Source: Isochrysis galbana (Eukaryota > Haptophyta > Isochrysidales > Isochrysidaceae). From it: 64,000 nt of DNA. This document shows, piece after piece, positions 10,590-20,576 of this stretch. Position 1 is the first letter of the stretch, and each line of letters opens with the position of its first letter. The notes beneath the pieces were generated by a model. That model saw only the letters and a list, made by a program, of their open reading frames with translations, searched no databases and was not told the DNA's origin. The DNA is taken from contig CM030934.1 in NCBI GenBank assembly GCA_018136815.1, positions 4,661,587 through 4,725,586 on the forward strand, written 5' to 3'. The position numbers and the translations under genes are program-made.

Positions 10590-11621
10590 ATGGTGCAGAA
10601 GAAGTCGGGGCTCAACCCGAGGGAAGAGCGTGAGTCGGCGGTGGTGCGCGAGTACCGTTCGTCCGGCTTCGTTCCTCGCTCCGTAGAGACAGACGCCCAG
10701 AAGGCCGCGCAGCGGGATGGGTGGGACCGCGCGCAGAACCTTGCCGTACACGAGGACGATATGCAACTCCACATCTACAACCAGTACTTCAGCAGGTCGA
10801 ATACGAATTCGGAGGGGCAGACGTCGCGACGTGGACTAGGTAGTGGCCCCTCATCCGGCAGGGGCGGCGGCCTCCGTCGCCCAATGTCCTTTGTCGCTGC
10901 GGGCGGAGCGCCTGCAAGTCTTGGGAGTGCTCCTCCTAGTGTTGTGAGCCATCCTGACCACAGCAGCTGGACTGCGCCTGGCTGCGCGCTGCCCGCAGGA
11001 TGGAGCAGCGTTACTGACCCAGGTTCCGGTCGTTCATATTATGTTCACATGGCATCTGGTGCCACTCAGTGGGAACCTCCTCCCAATCCAACACCTAGCA
11101 TTCGAGATGCCTTGCCCTTGGGTTGGCATGCTGTCACAGATCCCACGAGTGGACGGACGTACTATGCCAACCCAACCACTGGCGAATCATCGTGGACGAT
11201 ACCACTCGTCCCCCCAGCTGTTCAGCCTCCCCTTCCTCAACCGCCACCGAGCTCATCCTCTAGTGCAAGTACCATTCATGTAACTGGTCCAAGTGTCCGT
11301 ATTCGTGGCCTTCCTGGCTCCATGAGCGATGCGGATGTGAGAGAAATCTTCAGTTCTTGCGGCCAGGTAGTCTCCGTTTCACTTGAACGAGGCGCCTACT
11401 CTGCAGGTGCTGACGTACCCAAAGGGGCGACCGTCACATTCGACTCTCTTGGTTCAGCGCAAACAGCAGTGCGCCAAATGGACGGCACAAAAATGAGGGG
11501 AAGTCGTTTAGATGTCACATTGGTGCCGTCCGGAGGGGATAGCGGAGGCAGCAAAGCCGTCGATGGAATCGTTGGTCGAGGATCAGCAGCAGCTGCTCGG
11601 GCGAATGCCAAGCCTTACTAG
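10590..11621 (+). CDS. WW-WW-RRM protein, probable pre-mRNA splicing factor
   Basis: The gene is a single exon of 343 residues, starting at ATG 10590 after a GC-rich leader. Two WW domains lie at about residues 134-164 and 175-205; each has both signature Trp residues (138/161 and 179/202) and the central YY pair (SYYVHMASGATQWEPP and TYYANPTTGESSWTIP). After a Pro/Ser linker an RRM spans about 235-311 with RNP2-like VRIRGL and RNP1-like KGATVTF. WW domains bind proline-rich splicing factors and the RRM binds RNA, so a role in spliceosome assembly or coupling to transcription is likely but inferred. The first 70 residues are charged and may form a separate conserved segment. No introns are seen. 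Confidence 0.85.
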   Translation: MVQKKSGLNPREERESAVVREYRSSGFVPRSVETDAQKAAQRDGWDRAQNLAVHEDDMQLHIYNQYFSRSNTNSEGQTSRRGLGSGPSSGRGGGLRRPMSFVAAGGAPASLGSAPPSVVSHPDHSSWTAPGCALPAGWSSVTDPGSGRSYYVHMASGATQWEPPPNPTPSIRDALPLGWHAVTDPTSGRTYYANPTTGESSWTIPLVPPAVQPPLPQPPPSSSSSASTIHVTGPSVRIRGLPGSMSDADVREIFSSCGQVVSVSLERGAYSAGADVPKGATVTFDSLGSAQTAVRQMDGTKMRGSRLDVTLVPSGGDSGGSKAVDGIVGRGSAAAARANAKPY

Positions 11622-12099
11622 TCATTGCATCGCGCTTCCCGTAGTATCAATCTGTTCGAGGATCACGAACGGTCGGACTAGGATCAAAAGCAGCTGCTTG
11701 ACCCCTCGGGCAAATGGCAATCCTTGCTCTAAATAGTCATTCCCTTTTGTTTGATGTGGCATCGTTCTCGTCGAGCAGCACTGAAGGGCACATGGCGCCC
11801 TCAAGGAAGAATGTTATGCTGCATTTGTTCAAGCGTCGCCCTGTGACAAGACCAACAACTCGCAACCGGTTGAGCACATCTTCACGGTCCTGCCGCATTG
11901 TTATGAGAGTGCGGGGTCAAGAAGTGAGTTAGAAGAGAGAGCATCCCCTGCGAGCTGGTGCGTATAGTGCGCGCAGGTAAGCCATGGATCAGGACACGGT
12001 GGAGGATAGATTCTACTCTCTCTCAAGTGGATAACTTCTTTTTGTTGCTATCGGATAAAACCAGCAAGCCTCCTGAAGAATCCGTACTGCTGTACTACA
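11622..12099. other. 3' flank of the WW-RRM gene, no gene supported
   Basis: There are only short frames. A segment at about 11580-11620 (GGATCAGCAGCAGCTGCT) is weakly echoed near 11670-11710, suggesting a small local duplication. Confidence 0.4.
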
Positions 12100-12215
12100 G
12101 GGCGGTCACACAGGGTATTTTAAGTACTAATAGGGGGGGGGGCGGTTGACATTTTTTGACCATTCTCCAAAGCCCACAACAAAACTCCCAGGGGGATCAC
12201 CTGTCTCAACAATTG
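12100..12215 (+). repeat. Dispersed repeat with TTTTAAGTACTAATA and a G run, copy 1
   Basis: Order of motifs: GGGCGGTCACACAGGG, TTTTAAGTACTAATA, a run of G, GACATTTTTTGACCATT, then CCACAACAAAACTCCCAGGG. The second copy at 19197-19325 follows it closely, and the 3' half occurs inverted at 14375-14460. Confidence 0.75.
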
Positions 12216-12611
12216 TAGCGTTTCGTGAACGGCTGTTAGTAGTGATACTCATGTACATATCGATGTCAATCGCAATCCGTGTCGATGATCATGAAATGTG
12301 TAGAGAAGCACATTTCGTGGAGGGTATGAGCTGGTAGAGCGTATGGCTCCGTCACTAGTTGTGCATGCCTTGCATGAAGGGCATCAGTAAAAATATACCG
12401 GAGGGGGCCCGAATACTTTTTAGCGCTTGGTCTTCAGAGGCTTAAAATTGGCCATTTTTCGAAAATTTTGCCGGAGGACCCCCCATTTTTTTTGCTGATC
12501 TCTCATGCCAGAACCTATAGAAAGCTTATTTAGGCCTCCATTTGCCCATTACCGATTTCGCCCTCCGCATCCCCCTAGTGAGTGACCGGGCTAGCTCCTG
12601 TGCTCGACCCC

Positions 12612-13340
12612 CTGTGGAAATCAACGCCGCAGCTTGGATTGTAACGAGATGAACGAGATGTAACGAGATGGCCTGATGGCCCGACGACGAGATGAACGAG
12701 ATGGCCTTGATGGCCCGACGAGATGAACGAGATGGCCTTGATGGCCCGACGAGATGAACGAGATTTTCGGGTAACGGAACTGGACGAGGAGTTTCCCCAC
12801 TAAGCTTGGTCGTAATGCGGTGAAACCGATTTTCGGAGACAAGCGGGAAACCGGGGCGGAAGGAACTGGCAAGGAAGCTGGCAGGAAGGCAGAGGAAATG
12901 TCTTGGCAAGGCGACGGAGGCAGGATTTTAACGGTAGACGGAGTGCAGAATTTTAACGGTAGGAAGGCAGGATATTTTTAACAGTAGGAAGGCAGGATTT
13001 TTACCGGTAGACGGAGTGCGGAATTTAACTGTAGAAGAAGAGCGGAGAGGAGAAGGAGCGGGGCTCGAACTGCAGAGCGCTCCGTCCGGACTCGAACTCG
13101 CGACCCAGAGCAAAAGGTTGGTGGAGGCGGTGGGTTGAACCACTATGCCACGCGAGAGTTTACGTAGCCATAGGGCCGAGGGGAAGGGCTGAGAACCGCC
13201 CTATATACTCTGGGTTTTTTTCTCTTCTTTTTCACTTTTCTTCTTCTTTCTTCCTCTGTTCTTTTTACTGTTTACTGTTTTTCTTTTACTGTTATTTCTT
13301 TTTGCCTCTGAGACATCGCGAATGCGACACCCCCCGACTT
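12612..13340 (-). mobile_element. tRNA-derived SINE-type repeat, copy 1
   Basis: Read on the minus strand, an A box (TGGCATAGTGG) and a B-box-like element (AGTTCGAGTCC) lie about 45 bases apart near 13140-13090, as in a tRNA-derived pol III promoter. The tRNA stems no longer pair well, so this is a SINE head rather than a tRNA. The body continues to 12612 and ends in a 27-bp minisatellite (CATCTCGTTCATCTCGTCGG plus GCCATCAAGG) in about three units. Upstream of the promoter is a T-rich tract and CATCGCGAATGCGACA at 13317. The second copy at 13394 is nearly identical. Confidence 0.7.
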
Positions 13341-13393
13341 AATCACGAGCGTCCTCGCGAGCCTTCTGCAAGCGGAATCCTTATGTCTCTAAA

Positions 13394-14118
13394 TTGTGGA
13401 AATCAACGCCGCAGCTTGGATTGTAACGAGATGAGCGAGATGTAACGAGATGGCCTGATGGCCCGACGACGAGATGAACGAGATGGCCTTGATGGCCCGA
13501 CGAGATGAACGAGATGGCCCTGGGGCCCGACGAGATGAACGAGATTTTCGGGTAACGGAACTGGACGAGGAGTTTCCCCACTAAGCTTGGTCGTAATGCG
13601 GTGAAACCGATTTTCGGAGACAAGCGGGAAACCGGGGCGGAAGGAACTGGCAAGGAAGCCGGCAGGAAGGCAGAGGAAATGTCTTGGCAAGGCGACGGAG
13701 GCAGGATTTTAACGGTAGACGGAGTGCAGAATTTTAACGGTAGGAAGGCAGGATATTTTAACAGTAGGAAGAGGCAGGATTTCTAACGGTAGAAGAAGAG
13801 CGTGGAATTTAACTGTAGAAGAAGAGCGGAGAGGAGAAGGAGCGGGGCTCAAACTGCAGAGCGCTCCGTCCGGACTCGAACTCGCGACCCAGAGCAAAAG
13901 GTTGGTGGAGGCGGTGGGTTGAACCACTATGCCACGCGAGAGTTTACGTAGCCATAGGGCCGATGGAATGGGCTGAGAACCGCCCTATATACTCTGGGTT
14001 TTTTTCTCTTCTTTTTCACTTTTCTTCTTCTTTCTTCCTCTGTTTCTTTTTACTGTTTACTGTTTTTCTTTTACTGTTATTTCTTTTTGCCTCTGAGACA
14101 TCGCGAATGCGACACCCC
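13394..14118 (-). mobile_element. tRNA-derived SINE-type repeat, copy 2
   Basis: It matches 12612-13340 almost base for base through the minisatellite, body, A and B boxes, T-rich tract and CATCGCGAATGCGACA. It lacks a few bases and differs in the GATGGCC units. Only about 55 bp separate the copies, so a tandem duplication of the whole unit is likely. Part of the T-rich flank also occurs at 34180-34256. Confidence 0.75.
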
Positions 14119-14374
14119 CCCCCCATCCGGCGTTGGTCGACGAGGCTCATCCAGTGGGTGGCCTAAGTATGGCCCACGCGACAGCGCTCCACGCCGCTGC
14201 GCAAGAATGGGCTCAAAATCTCACCGTCTTCGCCGCTTCTTCACTTCTTCACTTGCACCTGCATGCAGCTGCACTGCACCTGCCTGTAGCTTCACCCAAT
14301 ATCCAATATTCAATATGTATTCCCAGCAAACTCCCGGTTGCAAAAATTTCTTATTGGAACCCAGCATTTTCCTC

Positions 14375-14460
14375 GGCAATTTTTCGTGGCGGCAGGTGAG
14401 CCCTCAAGGAGTTTTTTCTTGGGCTATGATGGAGAACGGTCATAAAATCCAGCCCCCCCA
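14375..14460 (-). repeat. Dispersed repeat (TACTAATA family), partial inverted copy
   Basis: The minus strand reads a G run, GACCGTTCTCCAT, AAAACTCC, CACCTGCCGCCACGAAAA, in the same order as in the copy at 19197-19325. Confidence 0.55.
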
Positions 14461-14702
14461 CAGACACATGTTGACAGTTCTAAATGATTGTTTGAGCGCA
14501 GTACACCATACAATTCCAGTTTCACGAATGGTACAAAGATCTTCACATATGAGCGAGAAGCAGCAAATGGCAGAAGGCAGAAGGTAAAAAGCATGGGAGG
14601 GGCAACAAACAGCATTGAGCAGGAAGAAATACCCTTCCCCGAGCAAGCAAAAGGAAAAAGTGAGATACTGCTCCGTTGGCAACCTAGGGTAGGGTGCTAC
14701 TC

Positions 14703-14811
14703 TGAACAAACAGAAGTGAGAAAATGGGATGATCTCTCTGAACAAACAGAAGTGGGAAAATGGGATGATCCCTCTGAACAAACAGAAGTGGGAAAATGGG
14801 ATGGTCTCTAA
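14703..14811 (+). repeat. 36-bp tandem repeat, three units
   Basis: The units start CTGAACAAACAGAAGTG and continue GAAAATGGGATGATCTCT, with one or two base changes each. It lies directly downstream of the tRNA-Glu gene and its terminator. Confidence 0.9.
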
Positions 14812-14815
14812 GAGT

Positions 14816-14820
14816 AAAAA
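14816..14820 (-). terminator. Probable pol III terminator of tRNA-Glu
   Basis: Five T on the transcribed strand (AAAAA on the plus strand), 27 bases after the tRNA end. It is the first run of four or more T downstream. Confidence 0.6.
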
Positions 14821-14847
14821 TGGAAGGGTGCCCACGGGCAATTTCCT

Positions 14848-14918
14848 TCCCCCGCCGGGAATTGAACCCGAGCCTTTCGGGTGAAAGCCGAATATCCTGA
14901 CCACTAGACTACAGGGGA
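14848..14918 (-). tRNA. tRNA-Glu (anticodon TTC)
   Basis: The 71-base gene on the minus strand folds as a full cloverleaf. The acceptor stem is TCCCCTG with CGGGGGA (one G-U pair). The D arm holds the A box TAGTCTAGTGG. The anticodon loop is CTTTCAC between TCGG- and CCGA-type stem halves. The T arm GGGTTCAATTCCC holds the B box. There is no intron and no encoded CCA, as expected for a nuclear eukaryotic tRNA. It reads GAA codons. Confidence 0.93.
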
Positions 14919-14929
14919 TTTGGTGCAGA

Positions 14930-16480
14930 ACATTGGGTTGCAATAACATATATTCTCTGAGTTTCTTCTGCGCATCGTTCTAGTTTGCATGTTTGCCTGT
15001 GCCTTTCAGTAGGGACCGTTTGGGCAGGGCACTGTAGCCCGGACCAGAGCAATCGATAGCATAGATGTGAAGTTCGTATTCATAGACTATGAGTACATAC
15101 ACATGCAATCGTATTTTGCTGCATTCGAGGTGGGAGGCGGGCCGGCGGGCTATATACTATATATGCTATACACTACTACCTCCGTTCCATTACTCAGACT
15201 TAGACGTCAAGGAGGCTTAAAACAATAACAGTTAAAAACTGAATATTCAGGGCTAACACCTTTCATTGGACCAGAAAAAAACATCTGAAGATTCAGGGCT
15301 ACACACCTACTATCTATTATCCCAGCAAGGTATCCCTTGTCCCTTGCTCTACTCTCTACTCTCTACTCCGACAACGCCCTTATCCGTAGTTATCCTCCCT
15401 CCCTCCACCTCCTCCCCTGCCCCCCTTCATCCCCTTTTCTTCGGTTTCCGGGGTCCGGCCCTGGTGCGCTACCAACGGCCAACGGGATAGTTCGGAGCGT
15501 GGGTTCTGAGCAGGCTTTCTGCTTCTGCGAGTCTGTGAGTCCATTTTGTGCTGTCGCGCGGTTGCATGGTTGCATGGGCAATGGGCAAGCGCAAGCGCAA
15601 GCGCGGGTGCTTTCGAGTTCCGCTCGTTAATTTGGGCTCGTTGTGTTTTGTGGCTGGCGTGCTCTGTCAGGGTTTAACACGGCTCAGGTTTGAGTTTGAG
15701 TTGTCTTAGTTATTAGGTTCCTCAACGATGTACGCCACCCTCTGTCGCATCCGCGATCGACCTTTTTGTTTTAGAAGTTGTCTGCGTTTCTATGTCCCCT
15801 CCTTGTAGGCTAGCCACTATCGCGCTGGATGCCAGGAAGCAGCCAGGGCGGCAACAAAAAGCAGGAGGGTCATGACAGACAGTGAGAGAGACAGTGGTAC
15901 AGGGGTGAGAGAGGTCAGAACCTGGGACACCTGGGGGCACTGGGGAACTCATGATACCCCTGGGGCACGGTGATTCTACAACAATCACACACGCACAAAC
16001 CCTTACATATACCCCACCACGGTTCTTTGGATAATACTCTGAGACAAACAGGAAGGCGTGCGAGGGAACAAAGAAGGAATCAAGGATTTAGGGAATCGGC
16101 GAGTATTGCCTTAGTATGAGCCGATGAAGCGTCGTGAGTGTTGATGAAGGTGAGATTCCTTAGGTGCACTAAGTCGATCTAGAGTGAGCTGAGATCCCCA
16201 AGATGAAGGCGAGGTCTAGAAGTCGATGTGCAAATGACTCGGGAACCCCAAGAACTCGATGTGCATCGACTGCAGATGATAATGTAGAGAAGAGTCCAGA
16301 AGGTGGTGCACATGATGAAAGAGGCTGATGACTTGATGAAAAGGAATCTGGCAGACAAAGTTATCGGTAAAGCCGATTCTATCGGTAAGGACCAATGGGT
16401 TGTGTTGGCAGATGACGGCACTCTGTGATACCCCCCATAAGGCGAGCACGGAGGGTGAGGCTTAGATACAGAGGATAAGG
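14930..16480. other. Repeat-rich spacer, no gene supported
   Basis: A 45-bp motif at 15276-15320 (GAAAAAAACATCTGAAGATT then CAGGGCTA and CCTACT) is matched at 53132-53175. A second shared motif is TGTCGCATCCGCGATCGAC at 15742. No frame resembles a protein. Confidence 0.4.
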
Positions 16481-16535
16481 GTAGAAGAATGGAGAATGCC
16501 TTGCATGACAGTCGTAATACTCGGAGTGGTATATG

Positions 16536-16940
16536 TCACTGGAGCTTTTCGTCAGAGGCAGTCTTAGAGGCAGACGTTGTTCCTGCCGCAGCTTCTTCGG
16601 CGGAACTTGAATTTGAACTCGTCAGACTTTGTGCAATGATGGACGCGCAGTCGTTTAGAAGGGATAGGAGACGGCAGAAGGGAGCGGGCCCAAGGGGCTT
16701 GGTGAGGATGTCAGCAAGCATAAGGTTACCGGGGACGTGTCGCATAGCGAGGGCGCGCTTTGCAACGAGATCGCGGAGGAAAGCGGCGGCGCGCATTATG
16801 TGCTTGGTCTTTTTGAAGGCATTGTTACAATTACAAAGTGTTCTCAATATTATTATTGTCAGGTTATTTGTTAAGTGGGGTGGAATGACGTCCATTGGTA
16901 GTCTTATCAGCGTCAAACGAGGGGTACCAAATGAAGGCAA
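16536..16940 (-). mobile_element. Ty1/copia-type retrotransposon fossil (end of pol)
   Basis: On the minus strand the residues KHIMRAAAFLRDLVAKRAL followed by HVPGNLMLADILTKPL are the typical end of the copia RNase H domain. Only this terminal part of pol is recognised. No long terminal repeats were identified. The sequence just before KHI matches the AT-rich repeat seen at 2100-2200, so a repeat seems to have inserted into the element. It is a broken, old fragment. Confidence 0.7.
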
Positions 16941-16979
16941 ACGACCTAAGAGTTGCTCAGGTCGATCGAGCGTGCAATT

Positions 16980-17435
16980 CTCGGCGTATCAAAATAAGTA
17001 ATGGACATTCTCACGGCCTTCGGCGGATCGACAATGCTAAGGAGATGGAGCCATCGCGTTGGTGGACCATGTATGGTAAGCACGTCCCAATGCTCGCTTC
17101 GATTGCACAACAGGTTCTGTCTCAACCTGCTGCTGCGCTGCTGCATCTGCAGCAGAACGCAATTGGTCAGTATATGGTATATGGTCAAATCCATAGCCTG
17201 AATCGCGCGAGGATGAGAGATGAGACACGCCACTGCGGATAAACTAGTCTATTGTCATGAGACCATGCATGTGCAGCGGCGCGTGCAAGATGCCGGCTGG
17301 GCCGCTGACGTGGTAAGTGGGATAGTGACTCCGATAGCAGTGATGATGATGCTCAGGAGGCATGGGCATGGCTGGTGGCTGGCAGACGATGCGGCTTGTC
17401 CTAGCCTTGACGTAGTGCAGAGGTTGATTGCTTGA
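16980..17435 (+). mobile_element. hAT transposon fragment, same family as 42706-44200
   Basis: The frame reads DNAKEMEPSRWWTMYGKHVP and MLASIAQQVLSQPAAA, then YGQIHSLNRARM, the C-terminal dimerisation region of a hAT transposase. It is matched residue for residue over much of its length by the better copy at 43580-43960. Several frame changes break it, and an acidic end (DDAACPSLDVVQRLIA) leads to the stop near 17433. Confidence 0.75.
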
Positions 17436-17479
17436 AACTTCATCCATTCTGTAGAGAGGGGGTGGGGGGGGGCGGGGGG

Positions 17480-17930
17480 GGGGGGGGGCTTCAGAAAAAC
17501 GGTGAAACACACTACGTACTACGTAGTGACACTATTGTTTTTGGCCTTCAACACAAACGGGTATCCTGTTTTCCACACGTAGGGGGCCGATATGGCGATT
17601 GGCGACGGGGGGGGCTTGGGAAATGCTCTCCCCGGTACTGTATTTGGTGCGCGCGCGGGGGGGGGGGGGGGGGCTTCAGAAAAACGGTGAAACACACTGT
17701 TTTTGGCCTTCATGCTTCACGCACAAACACAAACACAAACACGGGTATCCTGTTTTTCACATGTAGATGTAGGGGGCCGATATGGCGATTGGCGACGGGG
17801 GGGGCTTGGGAAATGGGAGCCCTCTCCCCGGTACTGTATTTGGTATTGTATTTGACTGTATTTGGACGAAGGCCAAAACAGACTGCATTTACCGTATTTG
17901 GAACCCCCCTCGTCGCTGTACTTCCCATCC
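17480..17930. repeat. Duplicated hAT-type terminal region
   Basis: Two units (about 17488-17671 and 17672-17850) share CTTCAGAAAAACGGTGAAAC, GGGTATCCTGTTTT, GGGGGCCGATATGGCGATTG and CTCCCCGGTACTGTATTTGG. Repeated AAATAC(A/C)G or AAACGG motifs are the kind of subterminal transposase-binding sites known in hAT elements. Related sites occur at 42706-42740, 44095-44185 and 53585-53660. Confidence 0.6.
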
Positions 17931-18048
17931 AGGATCCTCTCCCTCTCCTCTGTGTGAATGACCTTTTTGTTTTGGGGAGCTGGATGACCGCCCAAGTAAG
18001 TACCACACACGTGGTGGTGCAAGCGCTCGCTGGCGGCTGGCGGAAAGT

Positions 18049-18579
18049 GTGGAGGACGTGGGCGCGATGGGCGAGAAAAGGCAGCGCGCGGAGAAGCGGG
18101 CGGCCAAACGAAGGCAGCGGATGCTTCGTCCATTGTATGCACTTTTCGCGTGCGGCACTGCGGTAGCCTGTGCCTATGGATACCGGCAGCTCTACCCATT
18201 GCAGCAACGGTGTCCTCCGCAAGAGGACCGCTTCTACGACCACTGCATGGAGGGACGGAAGCACTACCAGATCGAGATCGACTGGACCTGTCTCGGCAGG
18301 AAGCGTACCCAGATCATGCGCATGGCCCTTGGGCTGACAGAGGAGGCGGACGCGAGCAGCGGGCTGGGGAAAGTCCCTGCGTGGTTGACGGAAGAGAATG
18401 CGCAGACAGTGAGCAGTTCCCCCTGCATCAATCGGCTCCGTCTTGACACGGCTTGCCGTTATTGTGTACCCACTCCTAGACCTACAAATTCAACTGGCCT
18501 GAGCAAGACTGAGGTTGTTGATGGTGAGCAACCAGCACCGGCTAGCGAGGAAGCGGAAGCCAAAGAGCATGCACCCTAA
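18049..18579 (+). CDS. Small single-pass membrane protein, unknown function
   Basis: The frame is 176 residues long. It has a strongly basic N-terminus (KRQRAEKRAAKRRQRMLRP) followed by one membrane segment (LYALFACGTAVACAYGY), then a soluble domain with six or more Cys (RCPPQED, DHCMEGRKHY, WTCLGRKR, PCINRLRL, CRYC) and an acidic end. The positive-inside rule would place the N-terminus in the cytosol and the Cys-rich part in a lumen, where disulfides could form. The start could also be the second Met at 18067. I do not recognise the family. The regular Cys spacing, TM and charge pattern make a real gene likely. Confidence 0.55.
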   Translation: MEDVGAMGEKRQRAEKRAAKRRQRMLRPLYALFACGTAVACAYGYRQLYPLQQRCPPQEDRFYDHCMEGRKHYQIEIDWTCLGRKRTQIMRMALGLTEEADASSGLGKVPAWLTEENAQTVSSSPCINRLRLDTACRYCVPTPRPTNSTGLSKTEVVDGEQPAPASEEAEAKEHAP

Positions 18580-18779
18580 GAGCTAAGAGCTTGAGCGAAG
18601 TCACTTATAGCGCTAGGATGCATGTGAGAGGTGTGCCTGTGTAGCCCTATGGAAGGACGCCAAGGGCATGCGCAGCATCTATACTACTCATGCCAAAATG
18701 GCTACCTTAGACTGCCACGTGCTCACTTGCAATGGCATTGCCATTGGCCATTGGCAACTATCACTTACGATATTAAATG

Positions 18780-19060
18780 TTTATTAAATGGTAAAAAGGT
18801 GCGGGACTTCTACCGTCCCCGTTCTGACACTTGTGACTTTTACTACCCCCCCCCCCTCTCCCCGCCAAAGGCGCGGGACTTCGTGACTACCCCTTCCCCC
18901 CCCCCTTTTGGGAGGGCACTCCGTGCGGCTTACATGCATTTCAGTCACATTCACATTGGACATTGGGGGGGGGGTCCTCCCCATTATTTCACTCATCTAT
19001 CTATTTCTTTTGAAATCAACTCCGAAAACTTTCGTTAACGAACGCGCCCTCCATGCAAGC
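18780..19060. other. Spacer with C/G runs, no gene supported
   Basis: Holds AAAAAGGTGCGGGACTTCTAC and a related GGCGCGGGACTTCGTGACTAC, each followed by a C run, so a small diverged duplication. Nothing else is seen. Confidence 0.4.
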
Positions 19061-19196
19061 GCACGCCCTCTTCACACTGCCTCACGCATGCGGGTCCCAC
19101 ACACTATGCGCGCGTCGGCCGCTTGCCAGTCACGTTGCATTGCTCGCCCACATCCCACATGCCCAGCAGCCAGCAGTTTTTTCGCAACCTTAGGTA

Positions 19197-19325
19197 GGGC
19201 GGTCAAACAGGGCTTTTTAAGTACTAATATGGGGGGGGGGGGGGACATTTTTGGACCATTTTCCAAAGTCCACAACAAAACTCCCAGGGGGGCCACCTGC
19301 CGCCACGAAAATCTTCGCCAGAAAA
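19197..19325 (+). repeat. Dispersed repeat with TTTTTAAGTACTAATA and a G run, copy 2
   Basis: Same order as at 12100-12215: GGGCGGTCAAACAGGG, TTTTTAAGTACTAATA, 14 G, GACATTTTTGGACCATTTTC, CCACAACAAAACTCCCAGGG, and further CACCTGCCGCCACGAAAA shared with the inverted piece at 14375. Confidence 0.8.
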
Positions 19326-19519
19326 TGGTGCGATTCTCCTCCCCCCTCGCCCCTCCCTTGCACACGCTCTGGGGCTCTACCGGTAAAGAACCGCGGCGCC
19401 CGCCGCGGGAGTGATAGACGTATTTTGAAACGGAGTATTCATCACACCGGATTCCTTATTGATCCATCCCACTCGTCGGCCGCCCGAGATTGATCGCCTG
19501 CCTGCTGAAGGCAAGACGT

Positions 19520-20070
19520 CATAACCCACTGGAGCTCGACTCGGTCGTTGCACAGTCGAGTGGTGTTGCGCACTCCCTCGTTCGGCCAGAGGGGTTGTGT
19601 CGTTCCGGCGTCATGCGCACCGAGCGACCGCTCGACGAGCTCAACCCACTGGAGGTCGACTCGGTCGTTGCACAGTCGAGTGGCGAGTGGTGTTGCGCAC
19701 TCGGGTTGTGTCGTTCGGAGGCGGCGGTGCCGCCGGCGTCATGCGCAGCGCGCGACCGCTCGACGAGCTCAACCCACTGCAGCTCGACTCGGTTGTTGCA
19801 CAGTCGAGTGGTGTTGCGCATTCCCTCGTTCGGCCAGAGGGGTTGTGTCGTTCGGAGGCAGCGGTGCCGGCGGCGTCATGGTGTTGCGCGTTCCCTCGTT
19901 CGGCTAGAGGGGTTGTGTCATTCGGAGGCAGCGGTGCCGGCGGCGTCATGCGCAGCGCGCAGCCGCTCGACGACCTCAACCCACTGGAGCTCGACTCGGT
20001 TGTTGCACAGCCGAATGGTGTTGCGTACTCCCTCGTTCGGTCAGAGGGGTTGTGTCGTTCGGAGGGGGCA
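19520..20070 (+). repeat. Tandem array, about five units of 90-130 bp
   Basis: Units run CACTGGAGCTCGACTCGGT, GTTGCACAGTCGAGTGGTGT, TGCGCACTCCCTCGTTCGGC, AGAGGGGTTGTGTCGTTCGG, CGGCGTCATGCGC, CGACCGCTCGACGAGCTCAA. Units differ in length where inner parts are lost or doubled. A lone unit lies at 29715-29795. Long open frames across the array are a by-product of the period and composition. Confidence 0.85.
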
Positions 20071-20103
20071 CCGGACCATATCTAAGCCCTTCACCCCAAT
20101 CCC

Positions 20104-20414
20104 AATCCCCCTAGATGAGAACCATGATCACACTAAAAAAACCCAACACAAACAAAACAATAAAAAACCGGTAGCGCGATGGCGCAGGAGGGAGGAGAGA
20201 GGAGAGAGGAGAGAAGCAAACCAGACCACCGAGGACCGGGGATCGGAACACACGAACACGCACCGCCTGCCAATCGAACCCCCGTACACCGAGCCCCTAC
20301 GTGGTGAACGAGGGGACGAGCCGCAAGGCAGGTGGAAGAAGCGGGAAGAGACGCGGGCGTGGCTGCGGAAAGGTTGTGCAGGGCCGCGCGTGTGGTGAGG
20401 ATATTAAGAAATTT
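20104..20414 (+). mobile_element. 5'-truncated LINE copy (311 bp) with a 14-bp target duplication
   Basis: It is flanked by TTCACCCCAATCCC at 20090-20103 and 20415-20428. The inside matches the LINE 3' end at 9880-10356 (ACCGGTAGC, GATGGCGCAGGAG, GGGGATCGGAACAC, GAGCCGCAAGGCAGGTGG, GCGGGCGTGGCTGC) and ends GAGGATATTAAGAAATTTTT. The identical flanks suggest a fairly recent insertion. Confidence 0.8.
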
Positions 20415-20429
20415 TTCACCCCAATCCCC

Positions 20430-20576
20430 CTAGTAGTGCCCCCTAGTAGTGCACGGGGGAAGCCGCCTGATGACGGGTGGAGAAGGGTCGGGAGAGTGTG
20501 GGTGTAGAAAGTTTGCTGCGTGAAAGAAGTAAGAAGTGGGTCCTTAGCCGCGTGTGCGGTGTTAATATTATCCAGT
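20430..20576 (+). mobile_element. Older LINE tail
   Basis: CCCCTAGTAGTGCACGGGGG, AGCCGCCTGATGACGGGTGG, AGCCGCGTGTGCGGTGTTAATATTA and a T run follow the LINE 3' end in order but with more differences. The element at 20104 seems to have inserted into it. Confidence 0.5.

Noticed and set aside
13060-13160. Possible tRNA gene
   Set aside because: A and B boxes are present but acceptor and T stems do not pair, and it recurs in a longer repeat; called SINE head instead.
12526-13927. Minus ORFs rich in HLVHLVGPSRPSRSS
   Set aside because: They are translations of the SINE minisatellite, not proteins.
14703-14811. Possible CRISPR array (three 36-bp repeats)
   Set aside because: Units are contiguous with no unique spacers; a plain tandem repeat in a eukaryotic genome.
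19490-20398. Long open plus-strand frames of 160-300 residues over the tandem array
   Set aside because: Open frames result from the repeat period and composition; the text repeats RSTSSTH-type segments and has no domain.
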